The notes beneath the pieces are model-generated. The model saw only the letters and a list, made by a program, of their open reading frames with translations, searched no databases and was not told the origin of the DNA. DNA of 7,369 nt from Dethiosulfovibrio sp. (GTDB lineage: Bacteria; Synergistota; Synergistia; Synergistales; Dethiosulfovibrionaceae), in the NCBI GenBank assembly GCA_028709985.1, contig JAQUTB010000073.1, forward strand, positions 1 through 7,369, given 5' to 3'. The translations under genes and the position numbers were made by a program. This document shows positions 1 to 6,212 of the stretch, one piece after another; the first letter of the stretch is position 1; the number at the start of each line of letters is the position of its first letter.

Positions 1-150
1 TCCCCAGGAGGGGCACCCATACCTGGAGCCGACGCCGGGGACGGAAGGCACGAGCCCTTCAGGCGAGACGGACGAAAGATAGGCAGAAACGAGCCCTGTC
101 CCTGCGGCAGCGGCAAAAAATACAAAAACTGCTGCGGAAGAGACTCTTGA
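1..150 (+). CDS. secA: SecA preprotein translocase ATPase, C-terminal end (partial)
   Basis: This is the last 49 codons of an open frame that enters from the left edge and stops at TGA 148-150. It ends in a SEC-C metal-binding motif, [14 protein letters not shown], with the Cys-x-Cys and Cys-Cys spacing that binds one zinc or iron ion. In SecA this tail follows a flexible linker, matched here by a Gly/Pro/Asp/Arg-rich stretch, and contacts SecB, ribosomes or lipid. SecA is the ATPase that pushes unfolded preproteins through SecYEG at the inner face of the membrane. SEC-C motifs also end some unrelated proteins, so the name rests on the tail and linker alone. The motor domains lie outside the window. 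The next gene starts 16 bases downstream with its own ribosome binding site, so the two are probably co-transcribed. Confidence 0.85.
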   Translation, partial: SPGGAPIPGADAGDGRHEPFRRDGRKIGRNEPCPCGSGKKYKNCCGRDS

Positions 151-166
151 TTCGGGAGGAACGCGC

Positions 167-1930
167 ATGAAAAATAGACCTGCTGTATTTGCCATCATGG
201 GGGCTTTTGTGCTTATGGCTCAGACCCTGTCGGCCGGTGAGGTTAACATTCCTCGCCTGGTGCAGGAAGCCCCTCCTCTAGAGACCTACGGGTCCCCAGC
301 TGGAGTCGTCTGGCAGAGGCACGAATCCTACGGGCTTCGCCCCGACGGAGCTATGCTTAAAGAGAGTCTATGGGTGGTCATGACCACCCATAGACTTGAT
401 CGTAATTGGCCTGAGAGCGTTCTCTCAACGCCCTTCACCGGAGAGCTTGAGATATTGGAGGCTAACCTCTACGACCCAGTGTCAGGGGCTAAGATAGCCT
501 CTTTGCCCGACGATGGGTCGTACATGTCGCTTGGGGACCATGACGAGGCGGTGCTGGTCCTTCGCTTTCGCCAGATATATCCAAAAAGGATGTCGGTGGA
601 GGGCCTTATAACCCCTGCCAGCGACCTGCCGGTGTGGGAGGGACGCTTCTCCGTGGCGATCCCATCGGGATCGGAGCTCTTCGTCCAGAGCAACGGCATG
701 GATAGCCCGACCATCGACAACGCCGGAGGCAAAAGCATCTACCTCTGGACCACCTACAACGTGCCTCAGAGGAAAAGGCCCTCCATGATCCGACTGGGCG
801 ATCCCTATCTAGCCTTCAGCCTGCGCTCAGGCAAGGTCCCGTTCCTTCAGCTTTTATCGACCTTAAACAAGGTTCCTGTTCCACCTATGCCGCCCGAACT
901 GGCTCGTCTCAACAGGATGGGGGACAAGGGAAAGGCCGGTAAGAGGCTCATGAGGGCTATGGACTCAATGGTCATACCAGGAAGCGACGGGATGCTTAGG
1001 GAGGATATCCCCTCCGAGGGGCCTTGGTCCTACTGGGAGAGGGCCCTTATCCTGCGTTCCTGGCTGGAGGACATGGGATGGAGGGCTCAGCTGGTCTGGC
1101 GCACCTTCCTGCCTATAGGAGCCCAGGAGCCTGCCATGATGGAGAACCTCCGAAGCCCTGTCCTAAGGGTCGCACCTCCTGGGTCGGACTACTGGTTCTA
1201 CGTCCCAGGCCAGACCGTTGAGCCTGGAAACGTTCCTCCTTCCCTCATAGGGAAGACCCTCTACGGAGGATCCCCCGAGGAAGGGCTTCTCACCTACTCC
1301 CTGGACAGGGGAAAGGTCGAGGACCACCGTCTAACCATCGCCTGGAACCTGGCTTTGGACCCTCAAGGGGCACTGACTGGGACGTTACAGCTGTGGGTCA
1401 GAAACGGCTGGCTGGAGATTTTTCCCGATAAGGACCGGATATCCTGGGTCGGGCTTGAGAGCGTGATCCCTGGCCTTTTGGCCTGGAAAGCGGGCGATCC
1501 TTCTCTAACACCTATGGATTATGGATACAGGATAGATCTCCCTGTGAAACGTCACATGGGAATCCCCGGTGGTCCAGGCATGTTGATGAGGATGCCCTGC
1601 CTGTTGCCTGGTGCCCTTGAGGACCTTACCTCGTTGGCCCCAAATAAAGAGCTGTTGTTCCCCTTTGTTATGGAACAGAAATATACTATAGCCTTGCCTG
1701 GCGGTTATTCCTTGATATCGACTCCCGCTATGTCCGACAGAAACGAGGGGGCTCTGAAGTTCTCCGAATACCTCCGGTTCAGCAAGAAGAGAGAGGTCCT
1801 GGAGGGAGAGTCTAAAATTATAGCAAATAGCTCCCGCTACGACGATCAGTTCACCTACGGACTGCCAAGGGTGTTGGGGGCCTGGTTGAGATGGAGGGAC
1901 ATATCCATCCCCTTGGCTATGAAAAAATAA
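167..1930 (+). CDS. Secreted DUF3857/transglutaminase-like protein, predicted catalytically inactive
   Basis: This is a 587-residue protein with a Sec signal peptide: a basic start (MKNR), a hydrophobic core at about 6-20 and a likely cleavage after A23 (LSA/GE). The ATG is supported by GGGAGGA at 154-160, six bases upstream. Residues about 55-200 read like the beta-rich DUF3857 domain (a DG turn, then HR, then LEILEANLYDPVSGAKI). Residues about 285-365 resemble the transglutaminase-like core: the helix ALILRSWLEDMGW followed by VEPGNVPPSLIGKTLY, where active relatives have a DPT-type segment and then LPP. In this by-eye alignment the catalytic Cys is Tyr289, no His occurs between 313 and 352, and the Asp becomes Glu352. 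The only Cys lies near residue 482. It is therefore probably an exported binding or scaffold protein rather than an enzyme. The C-terminal 200 residues look beta-rich and I cannot assign them. It follows secA and precedes argS; its role is unknown. A perfect palindrome lies in codons 67-77. Confidence 0.6.
   Translation: MKNRPAVFAIMGAFVLMAQTLSAGEVNIPRLVQEAPPLETYGSPAGVVWQRHESYGLRPDGAMLKESLWVVMTTHRLDRNWPESVLSTPFTGELEILEANLYDPVSGAKIASLPDDGSYMSLGDHDEAVLVLRFRQIYPKRMSVEGLITPASDLPVWEGRFSVAIPSGSELFVQSNGMDSPTIDNAGGKSIYLWTTYNVPQRKRPSMIRLGDPYLAFSLRSGKVPFLQLLSTLNKVPVPPMPPELARLNRMGDKGKAGKRLMRAMDSMVIPGSDGMLREDIPSEGPWSYWERALILRSWLEDMGWRAQLVWRTFLPIGAQEPAMMENLRSPVLRVAPPGSDYWFYVPGQTVEPGNVPPSLIGKTLYGGSPEEGLLTYSLDRGKVEDHRLTIAWNLALDPQGALTGTLQLWVRNGWLEIFPDKDRISWVGLESVIPGLLAWKAGDPSLTPMDYGYRIDLPVKRHMGIPGGPGMLMRMPCLLPGALEDLTSLAPNKELLFPFVMEQKYTIALPGGYSLISTPAMSDRNEGALKFSEYLRFSKKREVLEGESKIIANSSRYDDQFTYGLPRVLGAWLRWRDISIPLAMKK
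365..396. repeat. Perfect 32-bp palindrome inside a coding region
   Basis: The 16-base arm AGTCTATGGGTGGTCA at 365-380 is followed at once by its exact reverse complement at 381-396, with no spacer. The centre is TCATGA. It lies in frame inside the secreted-protein gene and encodes S-L-W-V-V-M-T-T-H-R-L (residues 67-77). Transcribed, it could fold into a hairpin of about 14 bp with a small loop; as DNA it could extrude a cruciform. Thirty-two is not a multiple of three, so a simple insertion of the unit would have broken the frame. I see no second copy in the window. Confidence 0.9.
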
Positions 1931-1960
1931 TTTATACCATACGGTAGAAAAGGAGCTTTC

Positions 1961-3637
1961 ATGATGGCGGATGTCACAGCGATTTTAATCGATCTTATAA
2001 CCCAATCTCTGACCGAGATGGGTAAAGAGAGAGGGGTAAACCTGGACGATCTTCCCGAGGTTCACCTGGAGAGGCCCAAGAGGGAGGATCAGGGAGACTG
2101 GGCTACGAACGTCGCGATGCAGGCCTGCAAGGTCCTTGGCCAGAAACCAAGGGATCTCGCCCTGGACCTGGTGGAAAGGCTAAAGTCCGATATCCATATA
2201 AAGTCCGTAGAGGTGGCAGGGCCCGGATTTATAAACTTCTTCCTGGCGGACCAATGGATAGGTTCAGTTGTCTCCTCGGTGCTTAAGGCAGGGGATAACT
2301 ACGGCAGATGCGATCTCGGGAAGGGACGAAAGGTCCAAGTCGAGTTCGTGAGCGCAAACCCAACAGGTCCACTTCACGTGGGCCATGGTCGTGGGGCCGC
2401 GGTTGGAGACATAATAGGCAACATACTTTCCTTTGCAGGATGGTCTGTCCAGAAGGAATACTACGTTAACGACGCTGGTCTTCAGATGTCCAACCTGGGC
2501 AAGTCAACCCAGTCCAGGTATTTCGAGCTTTTGGGCAGGGGTTCGGAAGCTCCCTTTCCTGACGACGGGTACAAGGGGGACTACATCTACGACCTGGCCC
2601 GAGCTCTCATAGAGAAAGAGGGAGAGTCCCTGCTTGACAGGTCCCTTGAGGACAGCCTGCCGTTTTTCACCGAGTATTCCTGCGGCGTAATACTTGAGGG
2701 GATAAAGAAGGACCTTAACCGGTTTGGCGTCAAGTTCGATCGTTGGTTCTCGGAGAAAACCCTCTATACCGATAAGCTTGTCCAAAACGCCGTCTCCACC
2801 CTTAACGATAGGGGCTATACCTACGAGGACGGAGGCGCGATCTGGTTCCGTTCGACCGACTTCGGCGACGACAAAGACAGGGTCCTCTTCCGCTCAAACG
2901 GCGTCCCAACCTACTTCGCGTCCGACGTTGCCTACCACAAAAACAAGTTTGACCGAGGCTTTGATCGGGTTATAGACGTATGGGGAGCGGACCATCACGG
3001 CTACGTACCAAGGATGAGGGCGGCCATAGAGGCCCTCGGCAAGTCGTCCGACGACTTCACCGTGGCTCTGATACAGTTCGTCAACCTGCTCAGGGACGGG
3101 GATCAGGTTTCCATGTCCACCAGATCGGGCCAGTTCGTCACCCTCTCCGACGTCATAGACGAGGTGGGAATCGACGCCACGAGATACTACTTCGTGATGC
3201 GCCGGAGCGACAGCCATCTGGACTTCGACCTGGAGCTCGCCAAGAGAGAGTCATCGGACAACCCGGTATTCTACGTCCAGTACGCCAACGCCAGGATGTC
3301 CAGCATAATAAGGACCCTTGAGGAGCGGGGGATAGACTTCCCGGACGAGGGAGATCTTAACGAAGAGCATCTCAACAGTCCCGAGGAGAAAAAACTGGTG
3401 ACCAGGCTGTCCATGTTCCCCGAGGAGGTGGAGAAAGCGGCCTCCGAGCTGGCTCCCCACAGGATAGTTAACTACCTTCACGATCTCGCCGGGGACTTCC
3501 ACTCCTTCTACAACGCCCACAGGGTGTTGGACGAGGACCCAAGAAGGGCCTCCCGTATCCTCCTCATAAAGGCCTCTCGGATCGTCCTTTCCAACGGCCT
3601 GAGGATTTTGGGCATATCCGCACCTGACAGGATGTAG
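1961..3637 (+). CDS. argS: Arginyl-tRNA synthetase (class I)
   Basis: This cytoplasmic enzyme charges tRNA-Arg with arginine using ATP. The 558 residues are full length. The N-terminal tRNA-binding (Add-1) domain covers about 1-95 and includes GPGFINFFL at 87-95. The Rossmann catalytic core carries EFVSANPTGPLHVGHGRG, with HVGH (139-142) as the HIGH signature. The conserved GADHHGYVPRM is at 342-352. The KMSKS position reads MSTRSG (385-390), a degenerate form normal for many ArgRS enzymes. The DALR anticodon-binding domain runs from about 437 to the end and closes with the typical GISAPDRM. AGGAG at 1951-1955 lies five bases before the first ATG (1961) and eight before a second, adjacent ATG (1964); either could be used, so the protein may be 557 residues. 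The gene is 30 bases after the secreted-protein gene. A TTG-started FtsB-like gene follows after five bases, suggesting a shared transcript. Confidence 0.97.
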   Translation: MMADVTAILIDLITQSLTEMGKERGVNLDDLPEVHLERPKREDQGDWATNVAMQACKVLGQKPRDLALDLVERLKSDIHIKSVEVAGPGFINFFLADQWIGSVVSSVLKAGDNYGRCDLGKGRKVQVEFVSANPTGPLHVGHGRGAAVGDIIGNILSFAGWSVQKEYYVNDAGLQMSNLGKSTQSRYFELLGRGSEAPFPDDGYKGDYIYDLARALIEKEGESLLDRSLEDSLPFFTEYSCGVILEGIKKDLNRFGVKFDRWFSEKTLYTDKLVQNAVSTLNDRGYTYEDGGAIWFRSTDFGDDKDRVLFRSNGVPTYFASDVAYHKNKFDRGFDRVIDVWGADHHGYVPRMRAAIEALGKSSDDFTVALIQFVNLLRDGDQVSMSTRSGQFVTLSDVIDEVGIDATRYYFVMRRSDSHLDFDLELAKRESSDNPVFYVQYANARMSSIIRTLEERGIDFPDEGDLNEEHLNSPEEKKLVTRLSMFPEEVEKAASELAPHRIVNYLHDLAGDFHSFYNAHRVLDEDPRRASRILLIKASRIVLSNGLRILGISAPDRM

Positions 3638-3642
3638 CTACC

Positions 3643-3948
3643 TTGATACCGATTCGATGGATCTTCTTCTGGGCCACGGTCGGTCTCATCGGTGCTGTGT
3701 TGACGACGGCTATATTAAGGGAAAACTCCAGGGTACGATTTCTCGAGGAAATGGTCTCAATCAGGGAATCGGAGGTCCGCTCGTTGCGGCAGAAGCTTGA
3801 AAGATCTAAGGAGAGGCTGGAGTTTTACCGTACGCCGGAGGGCAAGGCGAGGCTTGCTAGGGAACACTTCAACCTGGTTTTGCCGGGCGAAAAGATATAC
3901 CGGATCTCGATAGAGTCCGGCGACGTCTTGCGGGATGGCCTTCCATAG
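3643..3948 (+). CDS. FtsB/DivIC-like septum formation initiator protein
   Basis: This small 101-residue bitopic protein has a short basic N terminus (MIPIRW), one membrane segment at about 7-25 and a charged heptad-like helix at about 27-64 that should form a coiled coil. It then has TPEGKARLAREHFNLVLPGEKIY, which matches the end of the FtsB/DivIC family (an LARE...PGE pattern). Proteins of this kind sit in the inner membrane with the coiled coil outside and bridge FtsL and FtsQ/DivIB in the divisome. The start is TTG at 3643. I chose it because it sits just before the membrane segment, five bases after the argS stop, with a modest AGGA at 3629-3632. No better ATG or GTG precedes the membrane helix. 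I cannot tell FtsB from DivIC, so no symbol is given. The rpsF promoter overlaps its 3' end. Confidence 0.75.
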   Translation: MIPIRWIFFWATVGLIGAVLTTAILRENSRVRFLEEMVSIRESEVRSLRQKLERSKERLEFYRTPEGKARLAREHFNLVLPGEKIYRISIESGDVLRDGLP

Positions 3949-3956
3949 GTTATAAT
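3928..3956 (+). promoter_or_regulatory. Sigma-70-type promoter of the rpsF-ssb-rpsR operon
   Basis: The -35 box TTGCGG (3928-3933) and a perfect -10 box TATAAT (3951-3956) are separated by the ideal 17 bases. Transcription should begin near 3962-3965. The promoter overlaps the last codons and the TAG stop of the FtsB-like gene, so the ribosomal operon can be expressed independently of the argS transcript. It is the clearest promoter in the window. Confidence 0.7.
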
Positions 3957-3968
3957 CGCAAACCGTAG

Positions 3969-4005
3969 TCCCTGCCCCCCTGGGGGGGCCTTATGTCCAT
4001 AGGGA
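3969..4005 (+). promoter_or_regulatory. Structured 5' leader of rpsF, candidate S6:S18 autoregulatory site
   Basis: The leader is about 55 nt long and rich in pairing. In one fold, TCCCT (3969-3973) pairs with AGGGA (4001-4005) and encloses a GC hairpin, GCCCCC with GGGGGC (arms in 3974-3979 and 3984-3989). In a second, exclusive fold, CCTTAT (3989-3994) pairs with ATAGGG (3999-4004) across the loop GTCC. Both use bases abutting the Shine-Dalgarno sequence at 4005-4013, so either could modulate ribosome access. Many bacteria control rpsF through an mRNA element in this position that binds the S6:S18 complex. I did not match this leader to the published consensus, so the assignment rests on position and pairing. 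Confidence 0.4.
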
Positions 4006-4013
4006 GGAGGTGA
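4005..4013 (+). promoter_or_regulatory. Shine-Dalgarno sequence that fixes the rpsF start
   Basis: AGGAGGTGA is fully complementary to the 3' end of 16S rRNA. It is five bases before ATG 4019. The in-frame GTG at 4010-4012 lies inside this sequence and cannot be the real start. Confidence 0.85.
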
Positions 4014-4018
4014 AGCTC

Positions 4019-4303
4019 ATGCGTCCATATGAAATGATGGTGCTTCTCGAGGCCGACCTCGAGGATCACAGCGCAGAGCTCGATGGTATCAAGGAGGTCG
4101 TCTCTAAACTTGGCGGCTCCGTCGATAAAGTTGACGTCTGGGGCAAGCGTCGTCTCGCTTATCCCATAGAGAAGAGAACCGAAGGTTACTACGCTCTGGC
4201 CTATTTTTCCTTAGAGCCGTCTCAGCAGAAGGAACTTTCCAGGCTTCTTAGTCTGCGTCCTGGCGTCGTTCGCAACCTGGTGATCAGGCTGGATCAGGAG
4301 TAG
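4019..4303 (+). CDS. rpsF: 30S ribosomal protein S6 (bS6)
   Basis: The protein has 94 residues, normal for bS6. It begins MRPYEMMVLLEADL, the standard first beta strand of the family. WGKRRLAYPIEKRTEGYYALAYFS gives the central strands, and LRPGVVRNLVIRLD the final strand of the ferredoxin-like fold. S6 pairs with S18 and binds the central domain of 16S rRNA on the platform of the small subunit. I start it at ATG 4019 and not at an in-frame GTG nine bases upstream, because that GTG is within the ribosome binding site and would add only MKL. The unusually long acidic C-terminal tail seen in some S6 proteins is absent; the end is RLDQE. It is the first gene of the rpsF-ssb-rpsR operon, under the promoter at 3928-3956, and is likely under feedback from S6:S18 through the leader. 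Confidence 0.97.
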   Translation: MRPYEMMVLLEADLEDHSAELDGIKEVVSKLGGSVDKVDVWGKRRLAYPIEKRTEGYYALAYFSLEPSQQKELSRLLSLRPGVVRNLVIRLDQE

Positions 4304-4322
4304 TTCAGGGAGGGATTTCGGA

Positions 4323-4844
4323 ATGGCTCGTGGCTTCAATAAAGTTATCCTCATGGGGAACTTAGCTAAGGATCCGCAGATCCGTTACACCGCAAGCAAG
4401 CAGGCGGTGGCCTCTTTCTCTGTGGCTGTAAACCGCAGCTGGAAGGGCAAAAATGGGGAGCTCCAGGAATCGGTGGACTTCATACCGGTCGTTGTCTGGG
4501 GGCCTCTTGCGGAGAACTGCGAGAGATACCTCTCCAAGGGCCGTCCGGTCCTGGTGGAGGGGCGTATCCAGGTCCGTAGTTATGACGACAAAACGGGGCA
4601 GAAACGGTGGGTTACCGAGGTCGTAGCGGGAGATATCACCTTCCTGCCGTCTTCCGGCGGAGGAAAGAGGGAAGATCGTCCCTCCTCCAGAGGAGATTAT
4701 GAGGTGCAAAGCTCCGGCGGAGGTTACGGCGGAGGGGAGCCCAGAAGCTTCAGAGACGACTTCGGCGGCGATGGAGATTTTCCCATGGACATATCTGAGA
4801 TGGGGCCCAGCGCCGACGATGACGAAACCGACATCCCCTTCTAG
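4323..4844 (+). CDS. ssb: Single-stranded DNA-binding protein
   Basis: This is a 173-residue SSB. The OB fold covers about 1-110, starting MARGFNKVILMGNLAKDPQIRYT and including FSVAVNRSWKGKNGE, VDFIPVVVWGPLAENCERYLSKG and VLVEGRIQVRSYDDKTGQKRW. After it comes a disordered linker rich in Gly, Ser, Arg and Asp with two SSGGG repeats. The acidic tip ends in DETDIPF, the docking peptide for DNA repair and replication partners. Family members form tetramers that coat single-stranded DNA at the fork. AGGGAGG at 4307-4313 precedes the ATG by nine bases. It lies 19 bases after rpsF and 38 before rpsR, the widespread S6-SSB-S18 arrangement that ties SSB supply to ribosome synthesis. DnaB, its partner at the fork, is encoded about 1.8 kb downstream. 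Confidence 0.97.
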   Translation: MARGFNKVILMGNLAKDPQIRYTASKQAVASFSVAVNRSWKGKNGELQESVDFIPVVVWGPLAENCERYLSKGRPVLVEGRIQVRSYDDKTGQKRWVTEVVAGDITFLPSSGGGKREDRPSSRGDYEVQSSGGGYGGGEPRSFRDDFGGDGDFPMDISEMGPSADDDETDIPF

Positions 4845-4870
4845 TTGTGACAGTTCTTTAAAGTGAAGAA

Positions 4871-4876
4871 AGGAGG
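4871..4876 (+). promoter_or_regulatory. Shine-Dalgarno sequence that fixes the rpsR start
   Basis: AGGAGG ends directly against an ATG at 4877, leaving no spacing for initiation there. The second in-frame ATG at 4883 lies six bases away, the usual distance, so translation should start at 4883. Confidence 0.75.
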
Positions 4877-4882
4877 ATGAAA

Positions 4883-5143
4883 ATGGCATACTCATCAGGT
4901 GGACAGGGCGGTCCCGCCAACAAGAGGCGCGGTAAGCGTCGCCCTAAGGTCTGCTTCTACTGCGTAGATAAGATCAACGACGTCGATTACAAGGACGTCG
5001 ATAGGCTTCGCAAGTACATCAGCGAGAGGGGCAAGATAGTCCCTCGCAGGGTTACCGGCAACTGCGCCAACCACCAGCGTCAGCTGACAGTGGCTCTCAA
5101 GAGAGCTAGATACATGGCTCTTCTTCCTTACAGTGCCGAGTAG
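4883..5143 (+). CDS. rpsR: 30S ribosomal protein S18 (bS18), zinc-binding form
   Basis: The protein has 86 residues. A basic N-terminal extension ([10 protein letters not shown]) leads into [62 protein letters not shown], an almost textbook S18 sequence. The Cys-x2-Cys pair, with the later Cys and His in GNCANHQ, gives the four ligands of the zinc-containing (C+) version of S18. S18 forms a heterodimer with S6 and completes the platform of the small subunit next to the mRNA exit. I start at ATG 4883 because the upstream ATG at 4877 abuts the ribosome binding site; the upstream choice would give 88 residues. It is the last gene of the operon. A hairpin begins at its stop codon and a strong terminator follows 68 bases later. 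Confidence 0.96.
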   Translation: MAYSSGGQGGPANKRRGKRRPKVCFYCVDKINDVDYKDVDRLRKYISERGKIVPRRVTGNCANHQRQLTVALKRARYMALLPYSAE

Positions 5144-5166
5144 ATCGCCTCCAAACGGAGGCCATC
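5143..5166 (+). repeat. Hairpin at the rpsR stop codon
   Basis: GCCTCC (5147-5152) and GGAGGC (5157-5162) pair across the loop AAAC. GAT (5143-5145) and ATC (5164-5166) extend the stem past one C-C mismatch. The first base of the stem is the last base of the rpsR stop codon. No T-run follows, so it is not an intrinsic terminator by itself. It may protect the 3' end of the rpsF-ssb-rpsR mRNA from exonucleases. Confidence 0.5.
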
Positions 5167-5210
5167 GTTCGCAGTGAGATCGATAAGAGGGTTTTCATAG
5201 GAGCTTTTTT

Positions 5211-5240
5211 GGGGGAGGAGCCGAGCTTCTCTCCCTTTTT
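5211..5240 (+). terminator. Rho-independent terminator of the rpsF-ssb-rpsR operon
   Basis: GGGGGAGGAG (5211-5220) pairs with CTTCTCTCCC (5226-5235) over ten base pairs, two of them G-U, with the loop CCGAG. TTTTT follows immediately. This should end most transcripts from the rpsF promoter. It leaves the next gene in need of its own promoter or of read-through. I see only a poor -10-like TATATG at 5242-5247 with no matching -35 box. Confidence 0.8.
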
Positions 5241-5272
5241 GTATATGTGACGGGAAAGGGTGACTCTGCTCG

Positions 5273-6205
5273 ATGAACGGAACTAAGAGCCTGGTTGAGT
5301 CTTCGTTATTGACCGGCATGGCGGTGGTGCTGTTTCTGGCCGCTCGATATCTGCCTGTGGCCGGCATCGTCCTGTCTTTGCTTTGTCCCGCTCCGCTGGT
5401 TATACTGGGTCTCAGGCACAGGCCGAAGATGTCCTTTGTAGGCCTCGTCGTTGCGACCGCCATAGTCGCGCTTCTGACCGGTCCTGCCTCGGCCATATCC
5501 TTCTGCCTGGGCTTTGGGGTGTTGGGGGTTGGGCTGGGCATACTGGCATCCAGATTGGACCAAGCTGTTGATATAATGCTTTACGGGGTGGTGGTCAGCC
5601 TCGTCAGCAAATTGGCCCTTATGGTGGTCCTCACAAAAATGACCGGGGTGAACCCATTTGACCCGGACGTCGACCAGATCAGAGCCACCATGGAGAAGGT
5701 TTTCTCTATGTACGGTGGACAGGACCTCTCCTCGGTAAAGGAGCAGGTAGAGCAGACCATAAAGGCGATACCACTTATGTTCCCAGCCATGCTTACCATG
5801 GCCAGCGCCGTTGACTGTTTGCTGAGCTACTGGGTGTCCCGTAAGGTCCTGGCCAGGATAGGAGGCATAGTCCTGCCGTCCCTTCCTCCTTTTGCCCAGT
5901 GGCGTTTTCCAAAGAGCCTTTTGTGGGCCTTCGCCTTCTCGATGGTCATCCTCCTGTTCGAGGGCTCCTTGAGGGACCCACTGCTCTCCAGGGTCGGGCT
6001 GAACCTCAGGCTGCTGATCAGTATGATGTTCATGATCCAGGGACTATCCCTCACCTGGGACTACATGGAATACCGCTCCCTGTCCAGATTTTGGAGGATA
6101 ACCCTGGCTTTCCTTATAGTATTTATACCGATTTTGTCCCAGATAGCGGTCGTGCTTGGTCTGACCGACGTGTGGGCAAACATAAGAACCAGATACCGGA
6201 GGTGA
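5273..6205 (+). CDS. DUF2232/YybS-like polytopic membrane protein
   Basis: This 310-residue integral membrane protein has about four hydrophobic helices in the first 125 residues. A soluble amphipathic stretch follows at about 126-165 ([18 protein letters not shown]...[12 protein letters not shown]), then about four more helices, and a basic end after the [15 protein letters not shown] tail typical of the group. The layout, length and position before rplI and dnaB match the DUF2232 (YybS) family, an S-component-like group whose substrate is unknown. The ATG at 5273 has only a weak AAAGGGTGA at 5255-5263, nine bases upstream. The gene sits downstream of the rpsR terminator and its stop overlaps the rplI ribosome binding site, so yybS-like, rplI and dnaB should be co-transcribed. 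In Bacillus gdpP lies between yybS and rplI; here the spacing is seven bases and gdpP is absent. The name is by pattern and context, not by a database match. Confidence 0.75.
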   Translation: MNGTKSLVESSLLTGMAVVLFLAARYLPVAGIVLSLLCPAPLVILGLRHRPKMSFVGLVVATAIVALLTGPASAISFCLGFGVLGVGLGILASRLDQAVDIMLYGVVVSLVSKLALMVVLTKMTGVNPFDPDVDQIRATMEKVFSMYGGQDLSSVKEQVEQTIKAIPLMFPAMLTMASAVDCLLSYWVSRKVLARIGGIVLPSLPPFAQWRFPKSLLWAFAFSMVILLFEGSLRDPLLSRVGLNLRLLISMMFMIQGLSLTWDYMEYRSLSRFWRITLAFLIVFIPILSQIAVVLGLTDVWANIRTRYRR

Positions 6206-6212
6206 CTTAACT

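Noticed and set aside
1910..1938. Promoter-like TTTATACC upstream of argS
   Set aside because: TATACC at 1933-1938 has no -35 box at 16-18 bases; TTGGCT at 1913-1918 is only 14 bases away. Expression from the secA side is enough to explain argS.
3041..3057. AAGTCGTC-C-GACGACTT inverted repeat in argS
   Set aside because: The eight-base arms have a one-base spacer in a Lys-Ser-Ser-Asp-Asp-Phe run. This length is expected by chance in a 7-kb window with this codon use.
3115..3135. Missing KMSKS motif in ArgRS, possible inactive enzyme
   Set aside because: MSTRSG at this place is a normal variant of many arginyl-tRNA synthetases, and all other signatures are intact.
4046..4063. CTCGAGG...CCTCGAG inverted repeat in rpsF
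   Set aside because: The arms are seven bases and encode the ordinary S6 segment LEADLE. Repeated Leu-Glu codons explain the symmetry.
4648..4738. Repeated TCCGGCGGAGG units in ssb, possible DNA repeat
   Set aside because: They encode the Ser-Gly-rich linker typical of SSB. The repetition follows from low-complexity protein sequence.
4362..4895. Long open frame on the minus strand (177 codons) over ssb
   Set aside because: It lies wholly antisense to a clear ssb gene, has no family-like sequence and no ribosome binding site of note. It is a by-product of GC-rich codon use.
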